Of a stretch of DNA of 64,000 nt, positions 10,453-21,929 are shown one piece after another. The stretch is from Dactylorhiza incarnata (taxonomy: Eukaryota > Streptophyta > Magnoliopsida > Asparagales > Orchidaceae): contig JAWHQI010000001.1 of the NCBI GenBank assembly GCA_033032865.1, positions 642,001 to 706,000 of the forward strand, read 5' to 3'. The notes beneath the pieces were generated by a model, which ran no database searches, was not told the origin of the DNA, and saw only the letters and a program-made list of their open reading frames with translations. A program made the position numbers and the translations under genes. Numbering within the stretch: position 1 is the stretch's first letter; the number at the start of each line of letters is the position of its first letter.

Positions 10453-10460
10453 TATAAATA
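10453..10460 (+). promoter_or_regulatory. TATA box of the Tat1 LTR
   Basis: TATAAATA within the LTR, downstream of the hairpin array. Confidence 0.7.
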
Positions 10461-10829
10461 GACCCCCATGAGCACCTTGGGAAGGGTTGTTGGTACCCCC
10501 CCTCCCTTGCGTGTGAGCAAGCACTACCCCTCCCCTCCCCCTGTCATTGAAGGTGGACGGTGAGGTGATCCTCAGTGCCCTCCAAGGTGCCCAGACTCAG
10601 CATTGGCTTGGGAGGGGAAGTTCCATGTGAGCTTCCGGGTATGTGGTGGGACCTCCACGCTGTAACTAAAGGGGTTCGTTTGTGGACTTAGAAGCTTTCC
10701 AAGGGTTAGGTCCTTCAGTTCTTAGTGACTGGTCAAGGGTCTCATTCAGGTCAAGTAAGGGTTAGCTGCATCTCCCTTTCGAACGTCGAAACCGGTTCTC
10801 TGGTTTCAACAGGTCCTACCAGATCCATT

Positions 10830-12292
10830 TGTTGGATCGGTAAGCTCTCTTAGAGAGGGGGGGGGGGGTGGTGAATAAGGGTTTTAAAAACTTATATTAT
10901 ATTTTGAAATACTTGCTTATGATAAGAAATCAAAATAGTGATTTTGTTTAAAGATCTAAATTGTTTTATAATAAAGGAGAGGATAATAAACATTTTAGAG
11001 AAATGAACAACAAATCAATTTTATTACACAAAGAGAGACATGATTATTTTTAATAAAATTGATTACAAAATTTTGATTTCAATGACGCTAGAAATCAAAG
11101 CGAAATATGAAAGACTCTTTTTGTTTTCTATACCGACTCGTATCCCCACGAACTGGTTGGCCCTAGCCTATCCCTCCCCGGATACGGCCTCAAGCCACTC
11201 TAGCCAACCCTTCCCCGGATATGGCCTCAAGCACCCCATAGACCTACACCCGAGACCTAGTCGCCAACACGAGGCGAATTTCTGCCCTAAGTCCTACCCA
11301 GACCTAGTCGCCAACACGAGGCGAGTTCACCAAATGATTACAGAAAAGATGTGAAATAAAAAGATACTAATATAAAAACTCCCTCTATGTGGATCTCTTG
11401 GAGAAGTAGACGAAGACGCAGAGTATGATCGTAGTCGATGCGGTCTTTCATCACGATGATGACGCGTGTTGAAATCTTCTCCACGGATCTCCTTAAGCCT
11501 TTATGGATTTGTGGGAGTATCTCTCTGAACCTTCCTCTCTCTGTTGTGGCACGAAGCTCTGGAATTTTGGATCTCAAGAGGATTAGGAAGACGGAGCCAA
11601 GAGGTCCTTTTTATAGACTTAACGCTAGCGCCTGCGCTAGTGCTACCACCGGCGCTATCCCATTTAAGGACATATTCTGCGCGGCAGAATCTTCAATCAG
11701 AGGAAACAATTCTCTCTTGCCTTCTGTGCTTCGCACTACCGCCTGCACTATCGGATACCGCCAGGCGATATCACATTATATATGTGCTCCCGGAATTGCG
11801 CTTAAGCATTCTTTTCGTCGATCGAATTTTCGTCGAACGCAGCTGATGCGCATTTCGTCGAGCGCAGCATACAGTTCGTCGAACGAAAGCTATCGTCAGC
11901 GCTAGTACTAGCGCGCCGTGGTAGAGTAAGCAGTTCGTCGAGCGGGCTTCAACATTCGTCGAACTCAATTTCGTCGACCAGAGTTCGTCGAGCGGGCTTC
12001 AACATTCATCAACCAGAAATTCGTCGAACGCAAGATCGTCGAACGCAAGATCAATTTCGTCGAACCCAGTATCCGTTCTCAGCGGTTCCTTAGCGCTAGC
12101 GCCATGTCTAGTTGATACCGTCGGCGCTAGTGGGAGTATTGGATTTGATGGCTCAAACTTGGGGGCAACCTTCTTATGTAATCCTTGAGTCATATGGACT
12201 TTGTTTTCCTGCACACTTAAACACACAAGATCAAATACACATAGGATTTGTTATTCTCAAACCTAGGAGATGCGGAAGACCATGTTCCAACA
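10830..12292 (-). mobile_element. Solo LTR of a copia-type element
   Basis: Plus-strand ends are TGTTGGATCGG and GTTCCAACA, flanked by a perfect 5-bp duplication CCATT (10825-10829 and 12293-12297). Removing it rejoins the Tat2 integrase frame. It is 1463 bp long. Compared with the LTRs at 51050 and 58712 it shares the G-run plus GTGAATAAGGG block and the TTCGTCGAACG and GCTAGCGCC motif arrays, so it belongs to the same or a sister family. That family reads on the minus strand, which places the TATA box at 11608-11615 and the motif array (11621-12130) upstream of it. Confidence 0.87.
11608..11615 (-). promoter_or_regulatory. TATA box of the solo LTR
   Basis: TATAAAAA on the minus strand, directly next to GCTAGCGCC-type motifs on its upstream side. 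Confidence 0.6.
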
Positions 12293-12733
12293 CCATTCCC
12301 CATATGGAGAAGGGTCATGGTGTCGTGATGCTCCTTAGCCTCTGAGCCGGCAGAAGTTGAAGAGGGGCGAACAACTGGCATTTCTGGCATTTCTTGGCGA
12401 AGTCCACTGCGTCCTTGCTCAGGGTCGGCCAGAAGTACCCCTGCCTCATTATCCTTGCCTCCAACGTCCTACTCCCCGAATGACTACCATGCTCGCCAGA
12501 GTGAACCTCCTCCAGGACCCTCGGGACTTCCTCCTTAGAAGTGCATCGAGCCAAGAGTACCGAGAGAGTCTTCCAATACAAATCCCCCTCGTGAAGCATG
12601 TAGTAGGCAGACTTGTACCTGAAGCGTCTTTGATCTGGAACCTCTTCCGGAAACTTGCCTGTTGCCAGGAAGGTCACAAAGGGGTCCTTCCACGAGGGCC
12701 GCTGCTCTATATCCATGAGTTCTTCTTCCTCAA
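12293..12733 (-). pseudogene. Tat2 integrase, N-terminal part only
   Basis: The minus-strand frame (ATG near 12716) shows the zinc-binding region HSGEHGSHSG and CQKCQ and is clearly homologous to Tat1 at 300-740. The sequence runs leftward to 12293, is interrupted by the solo LTR, and resumes at 10812-10829 with the GMDLVGP block. There it is cut by the 3' end of Tat1. The catalytic core is therefore missing from the window. A frameshift near 12735 separates it from the preceding RNase H. A stop also lies in the frame just after the zinc region. Confidence 0.85.
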
Positions 12734-12751
12734 TCGACGGGAGGAATAGGT

Positions 12752-13075
12752 CAGTTAGGGTTCCCCAGCCCGAGGACCGGACTTGGCTAATCGATCCACT
12801 TGGGTACTCTCTTCCCTTGGTATGTGCTTGATGAAGAAAGTCTTGAACGTTCCGATGAGACCCCTCACTTTGGCTAGATACCTCATGAGTGTGGGTTCCC
12901 TTGCCTCGAACTCGCCCTTGACCCGTGAGGCTATAACCATCGAATCTGTGAGGACCTCCACATTGTGAGCCCCTAACTCATAGGCCAGACGCAAACCGAC
13001 AATCACTGCCTCGTACTCTGCCTGGTTGTTGGTGATGAGAAAATGTATTACTAGTGCTTGCTCAATTTTCACTCA
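12752..13075 (-). pseudogene. Tat2 archaeal-type RNase H
   Basis: An open frame on the minus strand begins with LVIHFLITNNQAEYEAVIVG, then LTDSMVIASRVKGEFEA, and closes with IPREESTQVDRLAKSGPRAG. This second RNase H between the ordinary RNase H and the integrase defines the Tat clade. The frame is intact over about 105 codons but is separated from RT (ending at 13166) and from integrase by stops or frameshifts. Confidence 0.86.
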
Positions 13076-13165
13076 ATGAGGGCTTTCCAATACCACTCCC
13101 CCTCCCAGAGAGTTCCTTCCTGAGGCCCCGTCAACTAGCAGCTTCCAAGGGACGTGCCTAAGGGC

Positions 13166-14560
13166 TTACTCCTCTTCCATCTCAACCACATAGTCCGCCA
13201 TGAAATCTGCCACGACCTGAACCTTCATCGATAGCCGAGGGACAAATGTGATGTCGAACTCGCTCAGCTCCACTGACCACTTTGCGAGCCTTCCTGAATG
13301 CTCTACTCCCTCAAAGATTTTGCGAAGGGGGTGGTCGGTCACCACTTGGATAGAATGGGCCTGAAAGTATGACCTAAGCTTCCTAGCAGAGATGACTAGA
13401 GCGAAAGCCAGCTTTTCTAAAATTGGGTATCGGAGCTCCGCCTTCTTCAGAACCCTGCTCACGTAGTAGACAAGCAGCTGCTTCTTACCCTCTTCTCGGA
13501 CCAAGACGGAGCTCACGGCTTCAGCCCTTACTCCGAGGTATAAGGCTAGACCCTCCCCCTCCTTAGGACCATGCAGCAGCGGAGCCTTTGTAAGCTGATT
13601 CTTTAGGGCTTGGAAGGCCTCCTCACACTCCTTCGTCCATTCGAACATTTGATTGCCTCTCAACACTTTGAAAAAGGGGGAGCATTTCTCTCCCGCCCGG
13701 AAGAGAAACCTACTCAACCCCACGAGCTTTCCAGTCAGACGCTGGACATCCTTAGCATTCTGAGGCGATCCCAATTCCATTATAGCTTTCACTTTGTCTG
13801 GGATAGGCTCCACCCCCGCCAGGGTAAGGAGATGACCCAGAAACTTCCCCCTGTTGGCCCCGAAGATACATTTTGAAGGGTTCAACTTCATCTTGAACCT
13901 GAGCAGGGTGGCAAAGGTCTCTTCAAGGTCCTGGAGGTGGGAGCTCACGTTCTTGCTCTTCACCATGAGGTCATCCACGTATACCTCCAAGTTCCTTCCT
14001 CTTTGTTCCAGAAAGACTCCGTCCATCATCCTCTGGTACGTCGCCCCTGCATTTTTTAGCCCAAACGACACCATCTTATAGCAGCAACACCCTTCCCTCG
14101 TGATGAAGGAGACATCCTTGACGTACGGTGCGTGCATCCTGATCTGATGATAACCTAAAAAGCATCTAAAAAACTCATTACAGAAAAACCGACGACTGAG
14201 TCAACCAACACGTCAATCTTAGGCAGGGGGTAACAATCCTTAGGGCATGTTTGTTTAAAAGTGAAAAATCGATACACATTCTCCAGCGACCATCGCCTTT
14301 TTTTTACCATGACAACATTGGAGACCCAGCCTGGATACTGGATCTCCGAGACAAAACCTGCTTTGAGGAGTTTTTCCTCCTCTCGGATTGGCTCCTCTAG
14401 CTTGTCAGCGATGGCCCTCCTCTTCTGCCGGATGGGGCGGGTTCCTGGCTCGAGGTTGAGTTGGTGGCAGACCACGTCCGCGTCGATGCCCGACATATCT
14501 GCCGCGCTCCATACAAAGATGTCCACGCTCTTCTGGATGCACTCCAGCATCTTCTCCCTG
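13166..14560 (-). pseudogene. Tat2 reverse transcriptase and RNase H
   Basis: The minus-strand frames 14550-14155 and 14137-13166 are one reading frame region interrupted by a stop at about 14153. The N-terminal part shows CHQLNLEPGTRPIRQKRR and the palm start. The second part carries SFGLKNAGATYQRMMD, the catalytic YVDD at 13970-13981, and the connection LGHLLTLAGVEP. The RNase H part follows (ALYLGVRAEAVSSVLV, then LRSYFQAHSIQVVTDHPLRK). The 323-codon frame to the stop at 13166 is the longest well-preserved coding piece in the window. It copied element RNA into DNA. Confidence 0.92.
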
Positions 14561-14952
14561 TCCTCAGAGCAAAGGCCCCCCGCTGACTCGCACCTTCTCC
14601 ACTTTACCCTCCCGGGTGATGACCTCCATCTCGACTACTTCTTCCGCCGCCTCAAGCCGGGACGGCTCCTCCCATCTTCCCCCTGCCTTCCCCCCTTCGG
14701 CTAGGGTCTCCTCTTTTGCCGCAACCTACACCTCCATGGGCTCGACATGCTCTTCCTGTGCCACCTCCTCCCTTTCCAGGATGTCATCCTCTCCTTCTTC
14801 TTCTTCTACCTTCCTCTCCTCTCCTGGCCCCTCCGGCCCCCTCATCTCTCTATCCACCTTCTTAGCCTTCGCCATCCAGGAGATGGTGTTGACGGCAGTC
14901 ACATAGCACTACTTCGCCACCTTTGGACTCCTCCGCTGTGGAACTTCAAACA

Positions 14953-15276
14953 CTAGTGGAAGGACGAGTGAACGCATCGGAAGGTGCTGATGAGAGGGCA
15001 TCCAAAAATTGCATTATAGCTGTTCGGAGCATCGACGATGACGAACCGGCAGTTCCTCTGGACCCCTCCCAACGTCACTTGAAGGCCGACTCCTCCATCG
15101 ACCTCCTTCCTCTCCCCTGAGAACCCAAACAACGGTCCATCCGAGGCTTGCACCCTCTTTACCTCTAATTCCATCGCGTCGAAGGCCTTCTTGAAGATTA
15201 CTTTCACGGAGCTCCCGTTGTCGACCAAGATCCGGGAGACCGTGAAGTTCTCAATTTTCGTCTGGATCACCAAGGC
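14953..15276 (-). pseudogene. Tat2 aspartic protease
   Basis: A 106-codon minus-strand frame contains RILVDNGSSVKVIF, where the active-site Asp lies in DNGSS rather than the usual DTGSS, and near its end YNAIFGCPLI, matching the C-terminal part of retropepsin domains of Tat elements. The substitution of Thr by Asn at the active site and the flanking stops suggest decay. About 400 bp of low-identity sequence follow before RT. Confidence 0.75.
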
Positions 15277-15291
15277 GTCACGAACGGGTCT

Positions 15292-16836
15292 TCATAGTCT
15301 GGCATGTCCTCTGACGAGAAGGTGAGCTTCTTCGAGAGGGGGTGGGGTTTGGGAGGTCGACGCGACGCTCCTCCTGAACATTGGTTGAAAACTCCTCTTG
15401 CGAGTTGCCTCTATCCCATCCCCATCATGGATCACTCTGATCCCCCTGGCTCCCACGTCTGCCCTGTCTTCACACCTATCTTCACCCTCTCCGGGTAGCA
15501 CTTCTTCTATCCTCACTGGTCGCTGCTGCTGCTGATCTCTTGCCCTCATCTCCAGAAACTCCGGGCAGGTGGCCGTCGCGTGGCCTTCCTCCGGGTGGAA
15601 GTCACAATAGGGCAACGCCACCCTGCCTCCCCTTCCCCCTCTTCCATGTCCTCTTACTCTTCCTCCTCTTTCTCGTTTGCTCCTGAGGGGGTGAGGGGGT
15701 TTGGGACCTTGCCTCCATCCTGAATGATTGACCCTCCCTTGCCCCCTCCCCTCGTAACCTCTTTCTTGTCCTCACGCTGGTCCATCCTGGGGTCTCTAGG
15801 CAATCCAGTTATTGGGCTCTTGATGTCCACAATCCCGCTGCTGTCCCTGAAACCCCTGACCTCTGGGTTCATCTCTCCTTCTGCCTTCCTGCTGCCTTGC
15901 CTCTGGCTCGCTTAGCCTTGCCAACCTTTTTGCAAATTATGGTTTGGAGGCCTCCCCTTCAATCTCTTCCGCCACCCTCTCCATCAATTCCTCGAAGGAT
16001 AGGGGGGCCTTTTGCTTCAGGTTCATTTTGAAGAACCCCTCCCGCAGCCCCACTATGTAGGCCAGTTGGAGGGTGAACCCTAGCACCTCTTGGACGAGCA
16101 GGACCTCTTCCTGGAACCTGTCCACATAATGGGCCAACGACTCCCCTGACCCTTGCTTAATCTTGAAGAGCGCATATGTGTCCTTCTTCCTCTTCTATGA
16201 CGTTGAGAAGCGCGGCCGAAAGCTCCGACGCAGATCCTCGAACGCGTAGATGGAACCCACGGGGAGCTGGTGGAACCAATCCCTCGCCTTCTCCTTCAGG
16301 GTGGTAGCAAAGAGCTATCACTGGAAGACATTCGACATAGGTAGGATTGAGACCATGTCCTCGAACCACTGCTGGTGCAGGACTGAGTCATCCTTGCTGG
16401 TATAGTTAGACATCTCTGGCCCTCTGAACCCCTATGGAACCGGGGCCGAGAGGATCAGCTTACGAAAGGGACTTTCTTCCCCTGCTCGGCGAGTGGTCCT
16501 CTCTCACGGAGTCAACTCGCAGACCTCCGCACTCGCCGGGCTACTGAATAGCTGCCTCCCTGGGAGATCCTGCGCACTCGCTTCCGCCGCCACCTCCTTC
16601 CCAGGCCGCTGGCCAGAAGCGTTCTCGCCAATCTGCTGGGGCGACACCACCGGAACTGCGGGTGTCTCGCATTCACCTATTGTGGCGAAAGCCAGCTGCA
16701 AGGTTTGTAGGACATCTCGCCTGAAATCTTCGAACATTCCCACTGTCACCACACTCGCAGGCGGATGCGAGTGGCCTGGGTCGGATCCATCTCCTCCATC
16801 TCCATCCATGGAGCTCAGCTTGAGGTTTTCATGCAC
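15292..16836 (-). pseudogene. Tat2 gag, broken
   Basis: Starts with an ATG at about 16834-16836 shortly after the LTR and primer region. Pieces in order (minus strand): an N-terminal low-complexity part (16836-16504), a nucleocapsid-like core with KIKQGSGESLAHYVDRFQEE near 16140, and a CDFHPEEGHATATC zinc-binding block near 15600. Stops at about 16500, 16437, 16317, 16196 and 15934 plus shifts break it into at least four frames. Gag would form the particle that packages element RNA. Confidence 0.8.
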
Positions 16837-16845
16837 AGGCTAGGG

Positions 16846-16867
16846 TCCACGCTCACCGCACCAAAAA
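16846..16867 (-). promoter_or_regulatory. Primer-binding region of Tat2
   Basis: On the minus strand, the LTR end CAACA is followed by TTTTTGGTGCGGTGAGCG. Its spacing and TTTGGYGC core resemble the primer site region of Tat elements. I cannot assign the tRNA. Confidence 0.5.
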
Positions 16868-17552
16868 TGTTGAAACCGACAACCGGTCTCTTGAGTTCGG
16901 ACCCACTGGGGGGTGTAGCCCGCACCTACCTATCTCTTACTTACACTCTTGACTGTGGATGGAGAACTATGAACAGACCCAAGGCTGCAGCGAGGAGGTC
17001 CCGCCACACACCCGGAAGATCTTAGAGAGCTTCCCCTCCCAAACCAATGCTCAGCCGGGCACCTTGGAGGGCACTAGCAGCCAACCAAAACTTGCCTAGG
17101 AGGAGAGAGCCTAAGTGATCGGATCTCCTCCAAGGTGCCCTTAAGGGTCAATTTATAGTTTTTCCAGTCTGGTCTGCAAATAGCGTCAATCCGCCTTATG
17201 GTTTTACTAATCGCACCCCAAATTGGTCTGCTAACAGCCTAACTTTACTGTTCTGAAGGGCTATTGACAGCCTCCATGGCACCACGAAAGTCTTCTGGGC
17301 GAGTGATCCGTGAAGGCACCACTCGCCAGGCCTCTCGCACACTAGATTCCACTGGGCGAGTGGTCCGAGTGGGGACCACTCGCCTGACCTTCAGCGCATT
17401 CGCACTCCTAGGTGAGCGAGTGATTTGCGGAAGAGGCTCGTATTCGCCCCAAGGCTCCCCTGCCTCCCCTGACCTGGGCGAGTGCCTTTCATGACCTACC
17501 TTGCCTGCCATTTGGACCTTTGGGACCCACTCGGCGATTACGGGGTTGTACA
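16868..17552 (-). mobile_element. Tat2 5' LTR
   Basis: The plus strand reads TGTTGAAACC at the left end and GGTTGTACA at the right end, the reverse of the Tat1 LTR ends; length 685 bp. It holds hairpin repeats at 17297-17484 (for example GGGCGAGTGGTCC paired with GGACCACTCGCC) and a minus-strand TATA box at 17151-17157. It is inserted in chromovirus pol, so the right duplication should be CTTAC (17553-17557) or its variant; the partner is outside the window. Confidence 0.85.
17151..17157 (-). promoter_or_regulatory. TATA box of the Tat2 5' LTR
   Basis: TATAAAT on the minus strand, about 140 bp downstream of the nearest hairpin repeat. Confidence 0.65.
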
Positions 17553-17912
17553 CTTACTTCAAATTATAATTCTCGCATTGGGGTTAATCTAGGCAATTCA
17601 TCGAGAAACACATCTAGAAATTCGCATACTATAGATACTTTATCAACTTCTTACTTTCCTTTATTCTTTGTTTTCATCGATACCAATATAGTCTCGCGCC
17701 CTTTTCACACTTTCTTTACCGCTTTCATAGCTGAAATTAAACTTTGGGATACCAAATTGATTAAGTGCTATGATCGACACTTAATTGTAATTTCTTTATT
17801 CTTGCAATTTATAATAGTTTCGTGCCCGGACAATCAATCCATATCCAATAAAATATCAAATTCAATTAATGGCAGTATGACTAAGTCAACCTCTACCAAC
17901 GAAAATATCTCA
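17553..17912 (-). pseudogene. Chromovirus pol fragment (protease end to RT start)
   Basis: In the minus strand, decayed frames read VDLVILPLIEFDILLDMD (the end of a chromovirus protease, normally DVILGMDWL), then an LISAMKAVKKV block, then CEFLDVFLDELPRLTP next to 17553, which is the start of chromovirus RT (EFPDVFPEELPGLPP type). Tat2 is inserted at 17552/17553 and removes the rest of RT from view. Several stops are present. Confidence 0.75.
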
Positions 17913-17919
17913 TAGATCA

Positions 17920-18650
17920 GCAAATTCCAAATTGATCAGAGTCATTACATCAGTTGGGAGAAGAATTAAAGGCCCAGAGAAAGACAGAGCTGCCAAAACA
18001 TGAGCCGCCCGATTACCCCCACGACAAGTATGCGCAAAACAAGCAGACGACACCCGAGAGAGCTCCTGCAATGCATCCTAAATGGGCAAAAGCGTGACAA
18101 TATGATCAGTGTCCCCATCACACAACTTGGATATAGCACTCGCACAATCACCTTCGATGACGATAGCATGCCAACCGTGCACAATTGTAAGATCAAAAGC
18201 ATCGCGAGCAGCCAGGGCTTCGGCCACCTCCGGATTATCAATATGAGCATATTATAAGTTCCCCAAGCCACACAAGCGCCACGATGGTCACGAGAAATAA
18301 CACCCATACCAATACTGGGAGGCGAAGAGCGAACAACAAATCAGTCACCGGCCGTGTGATAGGGCAGTCCACAAGGCGTTGGGAAATGACACGAAAAAGA
18401 GTGGGACGAGGTAGCCAACGGTCATTCCAAACATCAATGTCAAACCCGTCGCCAACGACCCACCTGGAGCCGACAACCAGCACCCCCGGGCAGACAAAAT
18501 ACTAGACCGGCAATAAGACGGATGGGTACCCGATCCGACACTGAAGAAATCACAATCAGGAAAATAACGCCCCTTGAGAATACGACTAACAAGGGAATCA
18601 GGCATATGGACCTCTATCTCAATATCCCAATGGTTAATTTGATTATGCAC
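17920..18650 (-). pseudogene. L1-type LINE fragment, ORF2 C-terminal part with RNase H
   Basis: The minus strand first reads SLVSRILKGRYFPDCDFFSV and, after a frameshift, GSRWVVGDGFDIDVWNDRWL, the zinc-binding and linker region behind the RT of plant LINEs. It is followed by a plant-type RNase H with GVISRDHRGACVAW, EALAARDA, VIEGDCASAISKL and a closing GGNRAAHVLAAL. At least one stop and two frame changes are present. No poly-A tail is visible at its 3' (left) end and I could not fix target duplications. It interrupts the chromovirus protease. Confidence 0.75.
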
Positions 18651-18655
18651 CAATC

Positions 18656-19036
18656 AGATGTAGTCATAATCATATTATTTGTCATATTCGACGTATTACT
18701 TATCTGATATGCTTTTAATTGAAGATTTTGTAAAGTAACTTGTCAGATGAACGAGTGGCTAGCCCCTATATCAAATAACACGCAAATAAGTCGATTATGA
18801 ACATAGATCATATCCATCAACACGGTATCATCAACTTCAGCCTCTTGCTGATTAAGATTGAATAAAGACCAGTGATTCGATCCATTTACCTTTATCAGCT
18901 TGATTAATTGTTTTAGTATGAAACCGTTTCTGTGGCTGTGGTCTTGTCCTTTTGCTTCCCATTTGTGAAGTCGGATTTCAAATTGGCCGGGCACTCATTT
19001 TGTTGATTCTCAGGGCGACGAAAATGGTGAAAAAAT
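18656..19036 (-). pseudogene. Chromovirus gag knuckle and protease start
   Basis: The minus-strand frame around 18994-18743 reads LFNLNQQEAEVDDTV and then VLFDIGASHSFI, the chromovirus protease active site (normally LFDSGATHSFI). Upstream, at about 18990-19036, the second zinc knuckle can be traced, but its first two Cys codons read Phe and its His codon reads Asn. The relic is cut by the hAT relic near 19040; gag continues at 24349. Confidence 0.75.
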
Positions 19037-19509
19037 TGTATTAGGCCTTACAGGCCGGGCCCAGGCCAGGCCTAGGCATGTATGGATATATAATATTAAT
19101 TAAATATTAATTATTGTGTTATAATATTTATTACTATAATATATATTTAAAAAAATTACATATAACAAAATAAATAATTAAGCAAAATAACAAATATTAC
19201 AAATAACCAATAAGTGAATAACAAATGACATTCAAATTTGAAAAAAAAAAAAAACTTTTTTTATTAAAAATACCAAAACAAAAAATACAAAGGTTACAGA
19301 AGTTTATAAAACACAAAAGTGCTTTAAATTTCATAATTCTAATACTTCCAGAAAAAGTTACAATAATAATTACAAATCAAATATTACAAAATTCTAAGTT
19401 GCATCATCTTCATCTCTTTAAAATTCATTTGTCGTCGTTTAGATCTAAGGTACTTAGATTTTCTTTAACTACGAACGAGCTATCTTCAATTAACAAATGC
19501 GTCAACTTC

Positions 19510-19680
19510 AGTGCGTCCAAATGATCATTCTAACATATGCAAATTTTCAAGGATTCTTCACCTCCTGCGCTCATTCAATATCTTGTCACTCAAAAAAAAA
19601 AATGCACACTCCGAAGCTACTAGCTTGAATAATTAGTATATCTCGGATCATTAAGACCAAAATTGAATAATTATTTGATT
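19510..19680 (-). pseudogene. hAT transposase dimerisation domain remnant
   Basis: The minus strand reads YSILVLMIRDILIIQASSFG at about 19675-19600, matching the hAT C-terminal pattern of P-I-L-x-x-x-A-R-D-x-L-x-I-P-A-S-S. Frameshifts follow. A separate open piece at 19773-19960 (block DLFKNMIYKLAARKK) is probably the region just before it. Confidence 0.6.
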
Positions 19681-19963
19681 TATTTTTTCACCATTGTAAA
19701 GTACCATTTTTTTTATTTTACGGGTACTCATAAAATCTTTATATTGTATCTTCACATATAATCCTAATTCATTTAAAGTACCTGAGGTCCGTGATTTTTT
19801 TTCCTAGCTGCTAACTTGTAAATCATATTTTTAAACAAATCACTTCTTTTAGTTTGTATTGTTTCATCGCGTGAACGCGAGCTAAATAATTGATCATAAT
19901 AGTTATAAGACTTTGTAAACATAGAATTAAAAATTGAAATACAAACATTTTCATAATCGGTAA

Positions 19964-21393
19964 GGGTCCGGTCGTTTGGACGAAATTGATTTTCTGGAAT
20001 TAGCATTGGAGATTAGAAATCCAATTCTAATGTTCGGCGCAACGGAATTGAAACGAATATTGGCTTTCATGTGAAAACTCATAGCTTTGACTAAGAACTA
20101 AGAAATCAAATGGCCGATTCTTACCTCCGCCCATGAGTTTTCTGCATAATCGAATGTTTTCGCTAGAGTTTTTCGACCTACGGGTGCATTTTTTGCCCGA
20201 GCATGCGTTTTCGGGCATGGTTTGTTTTTCTGCCGGGCACGAGTTTTTCGGTCGGGCACGTGCTTTTCGGCCGGACGTTCATTTTTCTCTTAGGCGGGCG
20301 TTTTTCGCCCGGGAGCGCGATATTTCACTTGAGCGCGCGTTATTCACCCGGGCGCGTATATTTCTCCCGGGTAGGCGTTTTTCGGCCGACCGGGTGTTTT
20401 TCGGCCTGCCGGGCATTTTTTGCCCGCACGCTATTTTTTTGCTCCGGCGCGCGTTTTTCGCCCGAGAGCGCGTTTTTCGGTTGGGCGCACCTTTTTCGAC
20501 CCGGGCACATATTTTTTGACCAGAGCGGATTTTTTTTTGTTCGGGCGCACGTTTTTCCGCCCGGGCGCGCGTTTTTCAGTCGGGCGAGAATTTTTCCATC
20601 TGGGCGCATGTTTTTCGCCTAAGCGCGTTTTTCTCCCGGACGCGCGTTTTTCTCCCGGGCGCGCGTTTTTCGCCCAGGGGTGCGTTTTTCGCAGGGGCGC
20701 GCGATTTTCGCCCTGAAGCACATTTTCCGTGTGGGAACATGTTTTTTTCCGGACGTAGATTTTTCGCCAAACCGCGTTTTTTCGGCCCGGGCGCTCATTT
20801 TTTGCTCGGGCGCGCATTTTTCTCCCAACCGCGCATTTTTTGCCTAGGCCGCAAAACGCTCACCTGGGCCGAAAAACACAAGCTCGGTCGAAAATGTGCG
20901 TCAGTGAAAAAAATGTGCTCACAGGCAAAAAATACGCGTCCAGACAAAAAATGTGCTTTCGTTCCAAAAAATGCACTCCCAACCGAAGAATTCGCGATGT
21001 GGCAAAAATGGAGTCATGGTCCAAAAAAAAACACACCTTTGCGAAAAACACGCGTCCTGGAGAAAAATGCGCGCCCGGGAAAAAATGCGCACCTGGGCTA
21101 AAAAATTATGCTTGAGCGAAAAACGTCCGTCTTAAAACATATTATGCATTTTAATACGTTCGGCGCTGACGCCTATTTTAAGTTTTATAATATTATTGTG
21201 TAATGTTAATTCTAATATCAATTTCATCATTCAGCCGAACAACTTTTGTGCCTCAATTCCAATTCTGTTGACTGAATTCAATCTTACCGCCGAACAACAA
21301 AATTAGAATTATGTACAAAGCTAATTCATGTAGATATTGATTTTCGTCGAAAAGCTAATTCAAGAAAGTCAATTCCGTTCAACGAACGGACCC
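19964..21393. mobile_element. PIF/Harbinger-like foldback element
   Basis: The inverted ends GGGTCCGGTCGTTTGGACG (left) and, read inward from the right, GGGTCCGTTCGTTGAACGG extend with mismatches for about 40 bp through GAATTAGC. They are flanked by TAA on both sides (19961-19963 and 21394-21396). A 3-bp TAA duplication with GGG-starting ends fits the Tourist/PIF-Harbinger group. The interior holds no transposase but a GC-rich repeat in two opposed arms. It lies inside the hAT transposase gene. Confidence 0.75.
20160..21125. repeat. Opposed arrays of a 20-22-bp GCGTTTTTCGCCCGGGC unit
   Basis: From about 20160 to 20840 the plus strand carries about 30 variants of GCGTTTTTCGCCCGGGC. From about 20846 to 21125 the reverse complement (GCGCCCGGGAAAAAATGCGC type) takes over, so the element could fold into a long imperfect hairpin. 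Frames predicted on either strand reflect this repeat. Confidence 0.88.
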
Positions 21394-21929
21394 TAAAAGT
21401 TATCAAAATGCCTAATTTTTTTATTAATATTTTATATTATAAAATTTACACCTTCTACTCCTAACAAAGGATTTAAAGAAGTGGCACAAGAAAACATAAG
21501 TAATATTTCTCTATTCTATTTTAAAATTGTTGTTTCCATTAATTCAATTATTGACCTCCAATTTGCATTTTGTTTTAAATAATTTATGATTCTTGTAATT
21601 AAAACAAAAAATTTTATAACTAAGGAACTAAATGGATATTAAACACCACATAAATTAATTTATTGCCCTATAAAACATTCTAATAATGTCATATGATGTT
21701 TAATTACTTCCCAATCATTAATTATCATTTAAATCGTGTATTCCATTAGCCGAATAAAATTCCAATAGTAGAGCTTTTTGTCGCGCAACTATGTGTAATA
21801 TTTTATATGTTGAATTCCATCTTATAAAGATATCAAATTTTGGTTTCAAAATTTGTTGTCCTTGGCAGATTATGAAAATTTTAAAATCTTTTCTTTTTTT
21901 AGTTATGTATAAATTGTAGGCATAACACG

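Larger units (their letters stand above)
9927..10811 (+). mobile_element. Tat1 3' LTR
   Basis: It begins TGTACAACCC and ends GGTTTCAACA, the same ends as the LTRs at 16868-17552 (reverse) and 25492-26130. It is 885 bp long and preceded by a polypurine tract. It contains six hairpin-forming repeats (10068-10279), a G18 run (10323-10340) and a TATA box (10453-10460). Its right end abuts the integrase gene of Tat2 at 10812, so the expected right target duplication is GGTCC; the left partner is outside the window. Confidence 0.88.

Noticed and set aside
14616..14956. Ser-rich plus-strand frames opposite Tat2
   Set aside because: Shadows of the minus-strand gag-pol region, rich in CTC and TCC from the opposite-strand Glu and Gly codons.
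20133..21135. Several overlapping frames of 60-139 codons
   Set aside because: They encode the GCGTTTTTCGCCCGGGC repeat and its reverse in a foldback element.
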